Below, in pieces: positions 33,510 through 42,491 of a DNA stretch of 64,000 nt (positions within the stretch are counted from its first letter, which is position 1; every line of letters begins with the position of its first letter). Source of the DNA: Streptomyces tsukubensis (GTDB lineage Bacteria; Actinomycetota; Actinomycetes; Streptomycetales; Streptomycetaceae); NCBI RefSeq assembly GCF_003932715.1, contig NZ_CP020700.1, forward strand, positions 2,936,501 through 3,000,500. The letters are read 5' to 3'. The notes under the pieces are model-generated. The model worked only from the letters and a program-made list of their open reading frames with translations. It did no database searches and was not told where the DNA came from. The position numbers were made by a program, and so were the translations under genes.

Positions 33510-34454
33510 ATGGGGCGACGCCACGACAACTCCGGAGCAGCAGCGACGTCGGCGGCACTCTTCGGGGAGCTGTTGAGACACCACCGCGAGCGGGCGAACC
33601 TCTCACAGGAGCAGCTCGCGGCCCGGATTCCGTGCGACCGGTCGCTGGTCACGAGGGTGGAGGCGGGTACGCGGGTGCCTCAACTGCCGTTCGTCACCCG
33701 CTGCGACGAGCTGTTGGGTGCGGACGGGATGCTGGTGTCCCTCTGGTCGCGGGTGAACTGGTATCCCCAGGTGGACCATCCGGACTGGTTTCGTCGGCGG
33801 GCCGAGATGGACGCCCAGGCCGAGGCCGTACACGTCTACCAGAGTCAATTCATGCCGGGCCTGCTGCAATCCGACGACTACGCCCACGCCCTGCTTGCGC
33901 CGACGCTGGGCGCGAAGTTGGCCCGGGACTTGACCACAGCCCGGCTGAGTCGGCAGCAGCGCTTCTTCGTTCCCGACGGCCCGTTGCTGTTCGTCGTTCT
34001 GGACGAGAGCGCACTGCGGAACGTGGTCGGCAGCCCATCAATAATGCGGGACCAGTGCGCGTTTCTGCTGGCAGCAGGCAAACGGCCGAACATTCGCATC
34101 CAAGTGGCCCCATCCGAAAGCCCTCTGGACCTTCCTGCGGCATCCTTCTCGATGATCACGTTGCCCGGGGGTGAGCGGTGGATCTACTCCGAGTCCCTGG
34201 ACCGGGGGCACTTCAGCAACGATCCGGCCGTCCACACCCGTCACGCCCGAACCTATGATGTGCTCAGGGCCGACGCCCTCTCCGCACTCGAATCCGCGGC
34301 TCTGATCACCGGCTTCATGGAAGGGTACTCAGGGGATGGACAACGGCTTCACCTCGGAAACCTGGGTCAAGAGCAGCTACAGCGGCCCCAACGGCGGCGA
34401 CTGCGTCGAGGTGGCCCACGTATCCGGGGACACCGCCGCCGTCGCCGTACGTGA
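33510..34454 (+). CDS. XRE regulator with DUF5753 domain
   Basis: The regulator has an N-terminal HTH (NLSQEQLAARIPCDRSLVTRVEAG, residues about 25-60) and a DUF5753 domain (WYPQVDHPDWFRRRAEMDAQ, YQSQFMPGLLQSDDYAHALL, PAASFSMITLPGG). ATG 33510 has GAGGGGAG upstream. The last 40 codons read in a second frame through the DUF397 gene and end in an Arg-rich tail (RRRLRRGGPRIRGHRRRRRT). This suggests the original stop near 34336 was lost. Confidence 0.8.
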   Translation: MGRRHDNSGAAATSAALFGELLRHHRERANLSQEQLAARIPCDRSLVTRVEAGTRVPQLPFVTRCDELLGADGMLVSLWSRVNWYPQVDHPDWFRRRAEMDAQAEAVHVYQSQFMPGLLQSDDYAHALLAPTLGAKLARDLTTARLSRQQRFFVPDGPLLFVVLDESALRNVVGSPSIMRDQCAFLLAAGKRPNIRIQVAPSESPLDLPAASFSMITLPGGERWIYSESLDRGHFSNDPAVHTRHARTYDVLRADALSALESAALITGFMEGYSGDGQRLHLGNLGQEQLQRPQRRRLRRGGPRIRGHRRRRRT

Positions 34455-34542
34455 CAGCAAGAACCCCGCCGGCCCCCGTCTCCACCTCACCCCCCGGGCC
34501 TTCGCCGGCCTCGTCGAGTACGCCAGAGGTGCCTCACTCTGA
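34336..34542 (+). CDS. DUF397 protein
   Basis: The 68-aa DUF397 protein shows the family signature WVKSSYSGPNGGDCVEVA, VAVRDSKNPAGP and FAGLVEYARG. DUF397 genes nearly always follow an XRE/DUF5753 gene, as here, and are involved in developmental control (BldB/WhiJ-type systems). It overlaps the regulator ORF by 119 nt and the opposing flavin reductase by 9 nt. Confidence 0.85.
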   Translation: MDNGFTSETWVKSSYSGPNGGDCVEVAHVSGDTAAVAVRDSKNPAGPRLHLTPRAFAGLVEYARGASL

Positions 34543-35178
34543 GGCGCGGGGCGTCTGCGACCTGGAGCTGTGGCCCAGTTCGCGGCCCAGGCCGAAGTAG
34601 TGGCGGAAGTTGTAGACGAGCGGGCTCCAGGCCACAGGCTCGATGTACTGGGTGCCGGGCACCGTGATGCCCGGTGCCGCGTGGACCCGCACGACATGCG
34701 CCTCGACGATCAGGAACTCTCCCTCGCCGTCGTACCGCACCGCCGCCGCCCTGGCCTCCATCTGGAGGGGACACTCCGCGACCCGCGGCGGGGCGATCAG
34801 CTCCGAGGGGACGGGCGTGAGGCCGGCGGCGGTGAACTTGTCGGGCTCGTGGGTGACCCGGCCGCGCGGGTCACCGGGAAACGGCGGGCGGCCGGTCAGT
34901 CCGCCCAGCAGCTCCACCTGCGGCCACAGCTCGGGGCCCGGCAGGCCGACGGCCAGGTCGCGGCGTCCGGCGAGCAGATTCTCACCGGTCCGGCCGTCGG
35001 GGCCCAGCCCGAGGACCAGCGTCTGCCCGAGCGCCCAGGCGGAGGAGATCGGTGCGAGGTTGTCCGTGCCGTCCTCGTTGCGGGTGGTGAGCAGGGCGAC
35101 CGGGGTGCCGAAGTAGAGGATGCTGGGCGTGATCACCCGGGTGGCGGCGGCGGACTCCGGGAGTGCAGTTGTTTCCAT
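34534..35178 (-). CDS. Flavin reductase-like FMN-binding protein
   Basis: The 214-aa split-barrel flavin-binding protein has ILYFGTPVALLTTRNEDG, APISSAWALGQTLVLGLG and an AECPLQMEARA segment. It ends with YNFRHYFGLGRELGHS. ATG 35178 is the start closest to the conserved part. Related proteins bind FMN and protect or reduce flavin. It is divergent from an ArsR-type regulator 65 nt away, which probably controls it. A broken copy of its C-terminus lies at 41.1 kb. Confidence 0.8.
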   Translation of the reverse strand: METTALPESAAATRVITPSILYFGTPVALLTTRNEDGTDNLAPISSAWALGQTLVLGLGPDGRTGENLLAGRRDLAVGLPGPELWPQVELLGGLTGRPPFPGDPRGRVTHEPDKFTAAGLTPVPSELIAPPRVAECPLQMEARAAAVRYDGEGEFLIVEAHVVRVHAAPGITVPGTQYIEPVAWSPLVYNFRHYFGLGRELGHSSRSQTPRASE

Positions 35179-35243
35179 GGCCCGAACCGTAGGCACGCGG
35201 CGTTTCGGCAGGCGCCGAAGTATCACGGGGAGAGAATCGGTGG

Positions 35244-35957
35244 ATGGACCCCCGAGAATCCGGCCGCGACCTCGCCGCCGTCGCCTCCCTGCTCGCCGAC
35301 CCCACCCGGGCGGCGATCTGTCTGGCGCTGCTCGACGGGCGGTCCTGGAGTGCGGGGGAACTCGCCCGGCATACGGGTGTGGCGCCGTCGACCGCCACCG
35401 GGCATCTCCACCTCCTGGTCGCCGCCGGACTGCTGGCGGAGCAGCGCCAGGGGCGGCATCGGTACGTGGCCCTGGCGGGCCCGGACGTCGCGGACGTGGT
35501 GGAGACCCTGGCCGCGCTCGCCCCGCAGTCCCCGCGGCCCGCGCCCCGGTCGCTGCGGTCCGCCCGCACATCCCGGGCCCTCGCCCGGGGCCGTACCTGC
35601 TACGACCACCTGGCGGGAGAACTCGGCATCGGCATCACCGACGCACTGGCCCGCCGGGGCCTGCTCGACGACCGCGGCGGTCTGGCACTGACCCCCGACG
35701 GCCGGGCATTCCTCACCGGCCTGGGCATCGACCTTCCGGTCACCCGCAGACCCGCGGTGCGGTCCTGTCTCGACCTCACCGAACGCCGTCCGCATCTCGC
35801 GGGCGCGGTCGGCGCCGCCCTCTGCCGTCATGCCTTCGACGAGGGCTGGATCACCCGGATCGACTCGACCCGGGCCGTCGCCGTCACCGAGGTCGGCGCC
35901 CGGGAGTTCCGCCGCCACCTCGGGCTCGAAACGGCGAGCGCCCGTACGGCCGCCTGA
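35244..35957 (+). CDS. ArsR-family winged-helix regulator
   Basis: The 237-aa protein has an N-terminal ArsR HTH (LADPTRAAICLALLDGRSWS, ELARHTGVAPSTATGHLHLL, QGRHRYVAL) and a C-terminal half found in larger ArsR proteins (CYDHLAGELGIGITDALARR, RHAFDEGWI). The Cys residues do not form a classic metal site. It is divergent from the flavin reductase gene. The 3' end forms part of a terminator stem. Confidence 0.85.
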   Translation: MDPRESGRDLAAVASLLADPTRAAICLALLDGRSWSAGELARHTGVAPSTATGHLHLLVAAGLLAEQRQGRHRYVALAGPDVADVVETLAALAPQSPRPAPRSLRSARTSRALARGRTCYDHLAGELGIGITDALARRGLLDDRGGLALTPDGRAFLTGLGIDLPVTRRPAVRSCLDLTERRPHLAGAVGAALCRHAFDEGWITRIDSTRAVAVTEVGAREFRRHLGLETASARTAA

Positions 35958-35980
35958 CGGGGACGGCCGTACGGGCGCTC
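35936..35980. terminator. 17-bp bidirectional terminator overlapping the ArsR stop
   Basis: GAGCGCCCGTACGGCCG (35936-35952) and CGGCCGTACGGGCGCTC (35964-35980) pair perfectly. The loop contains the ArsR stop codon, and the stem ends 7 nt before the stop of the opposing gene. Confidence 0.8.
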
Positions 35981-35987
35981 AGCGGCT

Positions 35988-36584
35988 TTACGTCAGGCCG
36001 AAGGAGCTGGCCTGGTCGTTCATCGCATTCCCGACATACGACGTGTCGGCGGTGTAGAACTGGCGCGCGCCCTGGAAATAGGCCGCCGAGAACAGTTCGA
36101 CATAGCAGTTGCTCGCGGTCTTCAGCGAACTGGTCCGGTCATTGAAGTTGACCTGGCTGAGGTTGTCGTGATGCCCGTTCCAGAAACCGTCGTCCCGGCA
36201 TCCACCGGGGCCGTAGTTGATATAGGAACTGCCACCGTAGTTGGCGTCCTCGAAGAGGATGACGCGAATGTAGTTCGCCTGATTGGCGGCCCCGAATGAA
36301 CCCTTCTTGGCGGCCGAGGACTTGATGGACGCGTTGAGCTTGTTGATGAACTGCTTGTCCTTGCCCGCCTTCGCCTGGGTCGGGACGTCGGTGACCCGGC
36401 TGCCGGTCACGGCTGCGACAGCCTCGCGGAAGGTGCCGTAACAAGTAGTCGTCTGCGTACCGGAATTATTGATGCAGTGGGACTCTCGCTCCGCCTGGGG
36501 AGCCGCCACGGCCGTCGCCGGTGACATCAGAACGCCCGCGCACGCAGCGGCCACCAGTCCGGTCACAGCAGTTCTTACTCTCAA
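35988..36584 (-). CDS. Secreted peptidase inhibitor family I36/beta-gamma-crystallin-like protein
   Basis: The 198-aa product has a signal peptide (MRVRTAVTGLVAAACAGVLM, cleavage near AVAAPQ). A mature domain follows with an I36/crystallin-like Greek-key pattern (VILFEDANYGGSSYINYG and CYVELFSAAYFQGARQFYTA). Four Cys could form two disulfides. Streptomyces secrete proteinase inhibitors of this type during development. The inhibitor role is family-based inference. Codon use is less GC3-biased than its neighbours. Confidence 0.7.
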   Translation of the reverse strand: MRVRTAVTGLVAAACAGVLMSPATAVAAPQAERESHCINNSGTQTTTCYGTFREAVAAVTGSRVTDVPTQAKAGKDKQFINKLNASIKSSAAKKGSFGAANQANYIRVILFEDANYGGSSYINYGPGGCRDDGFWNGHHDNLSQVNFNDRTSSLKTASNCYVELFSAAYFQGARQFYTADTSYVGNAMNDQASSFGLT

Positions 36585-36946
36585 GGCTTCCTCATTTCTA
36601 CAAAGGTGCGGCCAACACTCTTAACCGGTACGGCCGTTCACCCGGCGGTCCTTTCGGAACAGGAGAGGGAGTCACCACCCGGAAGGTTGCCTCGTGGTGC
36701 GGGAATCCGCCTCACATCAGCATTCAAGGATCCGGGTCGACCCATTTCCATCGGACCGGAACCGAAACGGACGAGGCTGCATCCGCACCGCTCCGGACGC
36801 CCGTCCCGACCACCGCAAGCCGCGGCCGGAGCTGCCACGGCCCGACGGCACGGTGAAGGTGCCGACCAACCTCCCCCGTAACGGACCGTTATGCGATGAT
36901 CCGCTCATTCGTTCGTCTTGGAGTGCGGAAAACGGGGGTTCGCTCA
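36585..36946. other. Divergent intergenic region, no gene seen
   Basis: This 362-nt stretch separates the I36-like gene and the first TerD-domain gene. Small overlapping ORFs here show no coding signature. It must hold both promoters; no clear operator was recognised. Confidence 0.5.
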
Positions 36947-38737
36947 ATGACGGAGCTGCTGCGGGGTGCCATCTGCCCGATCCCGGTCGCGTCGCTGCGC
37001 ATCGGGGTGATGCCGGAGTTGCCGGTCGGGGTGACCCTGTCCACGCCGGACGAACCCTCCGGTAGTGAGAACGCGTTCTGGGTCACCGACGAGCAGCCCG
37101 TGCACCCGTCCGGTGCCGTACGTCTGGTGGGACCGCACGACGGGGCACAGTGGCTCCAGGTCGATGTCCCCTGTCTGGACGGGGCGGTCGACACCGTCAA
37201 CATCATGGGGCTGGCGGGGCCGGGCCTCGCCGAAGCAGCTATCGGGGTGGTCGCCCCCGACGACTCCCTCATCGCCCGGCACACGGTCACCGGCGCCCCC
37301 GAAGGGGACGGCCTCTTCCTGGGGCAGCTCATCCGCCGCGACGGCTCCTGGTCCTTCCGCGCCGTCGGACAGTGGCTGACGGCCGAAGCAGAGACCACGA
37401 CCGCGACCGCCGAAGAGACCGAGACCGAACCGGAGACCGAGCCGGAGACCGAACCCGCCCCCGTGCCCCGGGCGCCCGACGGGTCCTGGCAGCCCGGCGC
37501 GGTCTTCGAGCCGTACACCGTCGAAGGCCGGGGCAAGGACGTGATCAACGCGCCCGCCTGGCTGCCGCCGGGGCTCGTCGTCGTCGAGCTGCAGTCCGAC
37601 GACAGCAAGGGATACGCCGCCGTACGCAGCCTCGACCGGTCCAACAAGACCTCCTCCCTCTTCAGTTCGAGCAGCACCCGCAAGAGCCGCCACCGCGCCG
37701 TCACCGAAGTCCCGGTGCACGGGCGGCTGCGGCTGCTCGTCGAGGACGAACGGGCCTGGACGCTCCGGATCCTCCCGCTGTCCGCCGCCGAACGGCTCGA
37801 CGGCACGGTCAAGGGCCGGGGCAATGACGTCTTCCTGTACGACGCACCGCTCGCCGACCTCACCTGCCGTTCCGACGGCCACCACTGGATCCGCCTCCAC
37901 CGGAACGCGAACCGGAAGAACTACGACAGCCTCAGCGGCGACAGCGAGGAGACCAATCCGCTGCCGGACGGGCGGTTGCTGCTGACCATCGACTGCGAGA
38001 AGGCGTGGGAGCTGAAGGTCACCCCCGTCGAGGACGCCGGTGAGCGGACCGCCGACGACTCCGGGGGGAAGCCCGAGCCCCGACTCCGCGCCAAGGGCGA
38101 AGGGGAGGCTCCGGAGCCGCTCTACGCAGGGTCCGGCGACACCTGGCCCTTCGCCCACTTCGAGACCTTCACCACCGAGGGCAAGGGCGAGCAGGTGGTG
38201 TCCGCTCCCGGCGGGCTCCCCAACGGCCCGGTCCTGGTCCAATTCGAGGCCGCCGGGAAGCGTTCGTACACGAGCATCTACTCCCTCAACCGCTGGCACA
38301 AGGACGAAGACAACCTCCTCAGCTCCGAGGTCATGAACCCCTGCCACCTCTTCCTCGCCGAGGAGCCGCCGATGCGGCGCCTCCGGATGCGGGTCACCGA
38401 CCAGAAGTACGAGAGCAACCCGCGGCCGTGGACCGTGCGGATCCTGCCGGTCACCGCCGCCCCGCGGCTCGATGCCGCGCCCCGGCAGGGCCGTGGCCAT
38501 GCGGTCTTCCTCTACAGCGGACCGCTCGCCGATCTGCGGCTGCGGACCGTCGAGGGCGACGAGCACTACGTCCACGTCCGGGCGTACGAGAACGCGGACA
38601 CCAGCGAGTCCGGCACCTGGCACTCCGTGCTCTCCGGCGACGGCGGAGGTACCGCCCCGCTGCCCGCCTGCAAGGTGCTGCTGGTGGTGCAGACCGACGC
38701 CCGCTGGGAGATCGAGGCCCGGCCCGTCACCGACTGA
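36947..38737 (+). CDS. TerD-domain protein with two C-terminal repeat modules
   Basis: The N-terminal 145 residues resemble the TerD stress-protein domain (LRIGVMPELPVGVTLS, HPSGAVRLVGPHDGAQWLQV, LGQLIRRDGSWSFRAVGQ). After an acidic Glu/Thr linker (ETEPETEPETEP) come two modules of about 190 residues. Each module begins FEPYTVEGRGKDVINAPA or FETFTTEGKGEQVVSAPG and ends in a WTLRILP/LADL unit. The acidic Ca-binding cluster of classical TerD is poorly kept. ATG 36947 has an AACGGGGG site. It is followed by a shorter paralogue. Function may be stress-related; the modules are undescribed to me. Confidence 0.7.
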   Translation: MTELLRGAICPIPVASLRIGVMPELPVGVTLSTPDEPSGSENAFWVTDEQPVHPSGAVRLVGPHDGAQWLQVDVPCLDGAVDTVNIMGLAGPGLAEAAIGVVAPDDSLIARHTVTGAPEGDGLFLGQLIRRDGSWSFRAVGQWLTAEAETTTATAEETETEPETEPETEPAPVPRAPDGSWQPGAVFEPYTVEGRGKDVINAPAWLPPGLVVVELQSDDSKGYAAVRSLDRSNKTSSLFSSSSTRKSRHRAVTEVPVHGRLRLLVEDERAWTLRILPLSAAERLDGTVKGRGNDVFLYDAPLADLTCRSDGHHWIRLHRNANRKNYDSLSGDSEETNPLPDGRLLLTIDCEKAWELKVTPVEDAGERTADDSGGKPEPRLRAKGEGEAPEPLYAGSGDTWPFAHFETFTTEGKGEQVVSAPGGLPNGPVLVQFEAAGKRSYTSIYSLNRWHKDEDNLLSSEVMNPCHLFLAEEPPMRRLRMRVTDQKYESNPRPWTVRILPVTAAPRLDAAPRQGRGHAVFLYSGPLADLRLRTVEGDEHYVHVRAYENADTSESGTWHSVLSGDGGGTAPLPACKVLLVVQTDARWEIEARPVTD

Positions 38738-38778
38738 CGCGGTGGGGAACAGAGAGACCGAAAGGTGAGGAGCAGGAG

Positions 38779-40056
38779 ATGACGGACCTTCTCAAGGGAG
38801 CGAACTCCTTTGTGCCGTCGGTGCCGTTGCGGGTCGGAGTCATGCAGGGGCTGAACGCCTCCGTGCTGCTGGTGACCGCACAGGGACGGGTCCGGGGCGG
38901 CGCCGACCTGGTGTTCCAGGGGCAGCCCGGGCACCCGTCCGGCGCCGTACGCCATCTCGGGCCGCACGACGGCGCCGACTGGCTCCAGGTGGACCTGCCC
39001 GCGGTCGAGGCCGGGGTGGACCGGATCGTGATCGCCGCATCGTCCGGGGGCGGGCCGCTCGGCACGGCCGCGCCCACGGTGGCGGCGTTCGCGCCCGACG
39101 GCACGATGGTCGTCCGGTACGCCCTCATCGACGCGACCACCGAGACCGCCTGCGTCCTGGGCGAGTTCTACCGGCGGGCCGGCGGCTGGAAGTTCCGTGC
39201 GGTGGGGCAGGGCTGGGACGACGGACTCGCCGGGCTGGCCGCCGACCACGGCCTGGAGGCCGCCCGTACGGGAGCCCCGCCCCCGGTCCCCGCGCCCATA
39301 CCCCCGCAGCCCTTCCCGCGGTCCGCGGCCCCCGTCGCCCCCGCCTTCGCCGCGCTCCTACGGCACCCGGCGAAGACCGGATACGAAGCCGCCGCCGCGC
39401 AGGTACAGCAGGTGCAGCAGCTCCGCAGCGGGCCGCCCGTCCCCCCGGCGCCCGCCCCCGCAGCGCCCACCGCCCCCGGCGGCTGGGACTTCGGCGCCGA
39501 GTTCCAGCCCTACGCCGTACAGGAACGCGGCAGCCAGGTCGTCACCGTGCCGTCGAACGTGCCGCCCGGACCGGTGATCGTCGAGTTCGAGACCAGCGGT
39601 GACGACTACATCTGCGTCTACACCCTCGACGACCGGAACAAGGACGCCGACCTCCTCGTCAACACCACCCTCAGGGACCCGCGGCACCGCGCGCTCGCCG
39701 TCGCCCCCGAGGGCCGCCGCCTGAGGATCAGGGTCTCCTGCGAACGGCGCTGGACCCTCAAGGTCCTGCCGCTGAGCGCCGCCGCGCTGCTCGACGGCCC
39801 GCTGGAAGGCCGCGGCGACGACGTCGTCCGCTACACCGGACCACTGGCCGACCTGGTCTTCCGGGCGAAGACGGACAGCAACGTCACGGTGTACGGCTAC
39901 GAGGTCGGGGACGGCGGGACCGAGCTGCCGGAGAACGACATCCTGCTGGTCAACGAGATCGGCAAGGTCCGCAGCAGCAGTCCGATGCCCCCGGGGCCGC
40001 TGCTGTTGAAGCTGAGCGCGGACGGCACCTGGACCATGCGGGCACGGCCGGTGTAA
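38779..40056 (+). CDS. TerD-domain protein, shorter paralogue with one repeat module
   Basis: The 425-aa product has an N-terminal TerD-like domain (LRVGVMQGLNASVLLV, GADLVFQGQPGHPSG, LGEFYRRAGGWKFRAVGQGW), a Pro/Ala-rich linker and one C-terminal module (FQPYAVQERGSQVVTVPS, YTLDDRNKDADLLVN, WTLKVLPLSAAALLDG). AGGAG lies just before the ATG, 41 nt after the upstream paralogue. The pair likely arose by tandem duplication and forms an operon. Confidence 0.75.
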   Translation: MTDLLKGANSFVPSVPLRVGVMQGLNASVLLVTAQGRVRGGADLVFQGQPGHPSGAVRHLGPHDGADWLQVDLPAVEAGVDRIVIAASSGGGPLGTAAPTVAAFAPDGTMVVRYALIDATTETACVLGEFYRRAGGWKFRAVGQGWDDGLAGLAADHGLEAARTGAPPPVPAPIPPQPFPRSAAPVAPAFAALLRHPAKTGYEAAAAQVQQVQQLRSGPPVPPAPAPAAPTAPGGWDFGAEFQPYAVQERGSQVVTVPSNVPPGPVIVEFETSGDDYICVYTLDDRNKDADLLVNTTLRDPRHRALAVAPEGRRLRIRVSCERRWTLKVLPLSAAALLDGPLEGRGDDVVRYTGPLADLVFRAKTDSNVTVYGYEVGDGGTELPENDILLVNEIGKVRSSSPMPPGPLLLKLSADGTWTMRARPV

Positions 40057-40151
40057 CCCGCGGGCGGCGCCCGGACTGCACGGTAAGCGCCGATCGCGGA
40101 CACTGGCCCCGTACACCGCCGTACGCCCACCCCGCCGGAAGGACAGCCGCC

Positions 40152-41048
40152 ATGAGCAGCACCACCCCCGCCGATTCCGGCGCCGCCCCCGTCATCGCCG
40201 TAACCGGGGCCTCCGGGCGGCTCGGCGGCCGGGTCGCCAAGGGGCTCGCGGAGCGCGGGGCGGCGGTCCGGCTGATCGGGCGGGATCCGGCACGGCTGCC
40301 CGAACTGACCGGGGGCAGCAAGGCCCGGATCGGGTCGTACGGCGACGAGGAGGGCGTGCGGCGGGCCTGCGACGGCGTCGGGACCCTCTTCCTGGTCTCC
40401 GGTCACGAGGACCCGGGCCGGGTGCGGGAGCACCAGATCGCGGTGGACTCGGCGCTCGCGGCCGGGGTGGAGCGGGTGGTGTACGTGTCGTTCCTGGGCG
40501 CCTCCCCGAAGGCGACGTTCACCTTCGCCCGCGACCACTGGTACACCGAGGAGTACATCCGCGGCTCGTCCCTGCGGTACACGTTTCTGCGGGACAGCTT
40601 CTACCAGGAGGGGCTGGCCGGGATGGCGGGGGCCGACGGGGTGATCCGGGGCCCGGCGGGGCAGGGCCGGGTGTCGGCGGTCTCCCTGGACGATGTGGCG
40701 GACGCGGCCGTCGCCGTACTGCTCGGCGAGGGGCACGACAGCGCGGTGTACGACCTCACCGGCCCGTCGGCGCTCACCCTGGCACAGGCCGCGGAGCAGC
40801 TCTCGCGGTTCTCCGGCCGGACGGTGACGTACGTACCGGAGAACCACGACGAGGCGTACGCCTCCCGTGCCTCCTTCGGCGCCCCGGAGTGGGAGGTCGA
40901 GGGCTGGGTCAGCTCCTACGAGGCGATCGCGGCGAGCGAGCTGGCCCTGGTCTCGGACGCCGTGCCCCGGCTGACGGGGCGCCCGGCGCAGTCGTTCGCG
41001 GAGTTCCTGGAGGCCCGTCCGGAGACGTACGCGCATCTGCGCTTCTGA
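40152..41048 (+). CDS. NmrA-like/atypical SDR NAD(P)-binding protein
   Basis: The 298-aa protein has N-terminal TGASGRLGGRVAKGL (NAD(P)-binding GxxGxxG), VVYVSFLGASPKATF and HWYTEEYIRGSSLRYTFLRD, typical of NmrA/QOR-like SDRs. It lacks a classical YxxxK pair at the expected place, as in regulatory or atypical members. The last 58 bp, including the stop, are repeated exactly at 42492-42549. Confidence 0.8.
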   Translation: MSSTTPADSGAAPVIAVTGASGRLGGRVAKGLAERGAAVRLIGRDPARLPELTGGSKARIGSYGDEEGVRRACDGVGTLFLVSGHEDPGRVREHQIAVDSALAAGVERVVYVSFLGASPKATFTFARDHWYTEEYIRGSSLRYTFLRDSFYQEGLAGMAGADGVIRGPAGQGRVSAVSLDDVADAAVAVLLGEGHDSAVYDLTGPSALTLAQAAEQLSRFSGRTVTYVPENHDEAYASRASFGAPEWEVEGWVSSYEAIAASELALVSDAVPRLTGRPAQSFAEFLEARPETYAHLRF

Positions 41049-41084
41049 CATCCGGCGGGCCGCCGGGTTACCGAGGGGCCCCGG

Positions 41085-41165
41085 TGCGCGGGGCGTCCGG
41101 GACCGTGGGCTGCGTCCGAGTTCGGCTCCGAGGCCGAAGTAGTGGCGGAAGTTGCAGACCAGGGG
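41085..41165 (-). pseudogene. Remnant of a flavin reductase C-terminus
   Basis: The reverse strand reads PLVCNFRHYFGLGAELGRSP..., matching the end of the flavin reductase (PLVYNFRHYFGLGRELGHSS) over about 27 residues. It has no start and no stop at the equivalent position, so it is a gene fragment. The source or its relative lies at 34534-35178. Confidence 0.75.
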
Positions 41166-41536
41166 CCCGGCCGGCCCAGCCCTCTGACCACTTCCGGCGC
41201 CTACACCCTCGGAAACGGTTGAATTCGACACGACCGACAGAGTGCGGAATGGTTATCGGGCCAGTTGGCCGGCCATCCCAGCCATTCCCTCCCCGGCGCC
41301 GCACCCACCTCCCCCTGCGTGAAGTTCCGCTTCCCCGAACATCGGCAGGCCAGTTCCTGCTCACCCCTTGAAGCGGAATTCCCCGCAGTAGCACGCAATC
41401 TCTCCCCATGACCCTTCAGGCGTGATACTCGTTGCCCTGGAAAATGCGGTTCCATAGACTCTCGGCAAGCCCGGAGATAAATCCCCGGGTCGGGCATTTG
41501 CAAGCCCACGCACCAAAAACGGAGGACGAGACACCT
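41166..41536. other. Intergenic, lower GC, no gene seen
   Basis: Between the flavin reductase remnant and the secreted protein. ORFs here lack GC3 bias. It presumably contains the promoter of the secreted protein gene. Confidence 0.4.
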
Positions 41537-42076
41537 GTGCAGCCACATGTTCATCGACGGATAATCGCCGCGACCGGAACCGCCTTAGCGATATCGCTGA
41601 TGGCGATTCCGCAATCCGCCCAGGCCGAAACCGGAACCGAGGAGCCGGCCGAGGTCTCCGCGCCGATCGGCCCCGGCCCCCATGAGCTGGCCCTGGTCCC
41701 GGAGGTCGTCGAAGGCGAGCCCCCTCCCGTATCCGGAAACAGCGCAACGAAGTGCACACCCAACGGCGACACCTGCCAGATCCTCAAAGGCTCGGGTCTC
41801 AGGGTCGACAAGTGGTGGAGCACCGCGTACCAGTTCCCGGCCGACGGACGAAAGTGCAATATCCTCGCCACGTTCAAGTACAACACGACACATCCCTCGG
41901 GACCCAACGTCTGGGCCGTCGCCATCTTCCCGGGTTGCGCGACCGCACGCCCCGGAACCTTCATCAGATGGAAGACCGATGACGTGGGACCTGTTGTCTT
42001 CAGCAGGAACACCCATGTCAACGTGTCCTGGACCAACGGCTTCGGCACCACTCCGAACGCCCACGTTCACCGCTGA
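41537..42076 (+). CDS. Secreted hypothetical protein with a TTA codon
   Basis: The 179-aa product has a signal peptide (cationic MQPHVHRRII, hydrophobic ATGTALAISLMAI, cleavage after SAQA). A mature part with three Cys follows (KCTPNGDTCQ, KCNILATF, FPGCATA) and many Trp/Thr/Asn residues. GTG 41537 has GGAGGACGAG upstream. Leu17 is TTA (41585-41587), so expression should need bldA. No family is recognised; a terminator follows. Confidence 0.65.
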   Translation: MQPHVHRRIIAATGTALAISLMAIPQSAQAETGTEEPAEVSAPIGPGPHELALVPEVVEGEPPPVSGNSATKCTPNGDTCQILKGSGLRVDKWWSTAYQFPADGRKCNILATFKYNTTHPSGPNVWAVAIFPGCATARPGTFIRWKTDDVGPVVFSRNTHVNVSWTNGFGTTPNAHVHR

Positions 42077-42085
42077 TCCATGATC

Positions 42086-42121
42086 CCGGCCATGCCGCCG
42101 CAACAGTGGCGGCATGGCCGG
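42086..42121 (+). terminator. 14-bp hairpin after the secreted protein
   Basis: CCGGCCATGCCGCC and GGCGGCATGGCCGG pair perfectly across an 8-nt loop, 9 nt after the stop. Confidence 0.75.
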
Positions 42122-42153
42122 AACTCTTCGCCGTTTCATGGAAAAGTGAAACA

Positions 42154-42354
42154 ATGGCGACCATGGCGAAAAAGGTATCCATCACCGGTGAAATCGTTCC
42201 GAGGACTCTGCCGAGGGAAATGATGAGGAAGGTCGCGCATCTCCCGGGCGTCTTCCACATGATCACGTGGGCCGACGCGTCCGTCCCCCTGCTCCGCAAT
42301 CGGATCGGCGCTCTGGTGGACGGCCCCGCCAAGCGCGACCGTACGCCTGCCTGA
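42154..42354 (+). CDS. Possible small protein (66 aa)
   Basis: An ORF from ATG 42154 encodes MATMAKKVSITGEIVPRTLP and a basic C-terminus (PAKRDRTPA). GC3 bias is modest and no ribosome-binding site is strong. It lies in a region of gene fragments and may itself be a remnant. Confidence 0.3.
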   Translation: MATMAKKVSITGEIVPRTLPREMMRKVAHLPGVFHMITWADASVPLLRNRIGALVDGPAKRDRTPA

Positions 42355-42380
42355 GGCCGTCGAATCCGGGGCGCGGACCA

Positions 42381-42488
42381 GGGCAAGGGGAGCAGGTCGT
42401 GTCCGCTCCCGGCGCGCTCCCCAACGGCTCGGTCCTGGTCCAGGTCGAGGCCACCGGCAAGCGCTCGTACACGAGCATCTACTCCCTC
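42381..42488 (+). pseudogene. Fragment of the TerD-paralogue repeat module
   Basis: About 108 bp match 38179-38287 in the first TerD-domain gene, with one deleted base and about 8 differences in 99 aligned bases. It is translatable as GEQVVSAPGALPNGSVLVQV but has no start and is joined directly to a different gene fragment. Confidence 0.8.
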
Positions 42489-42491
42489 GCG

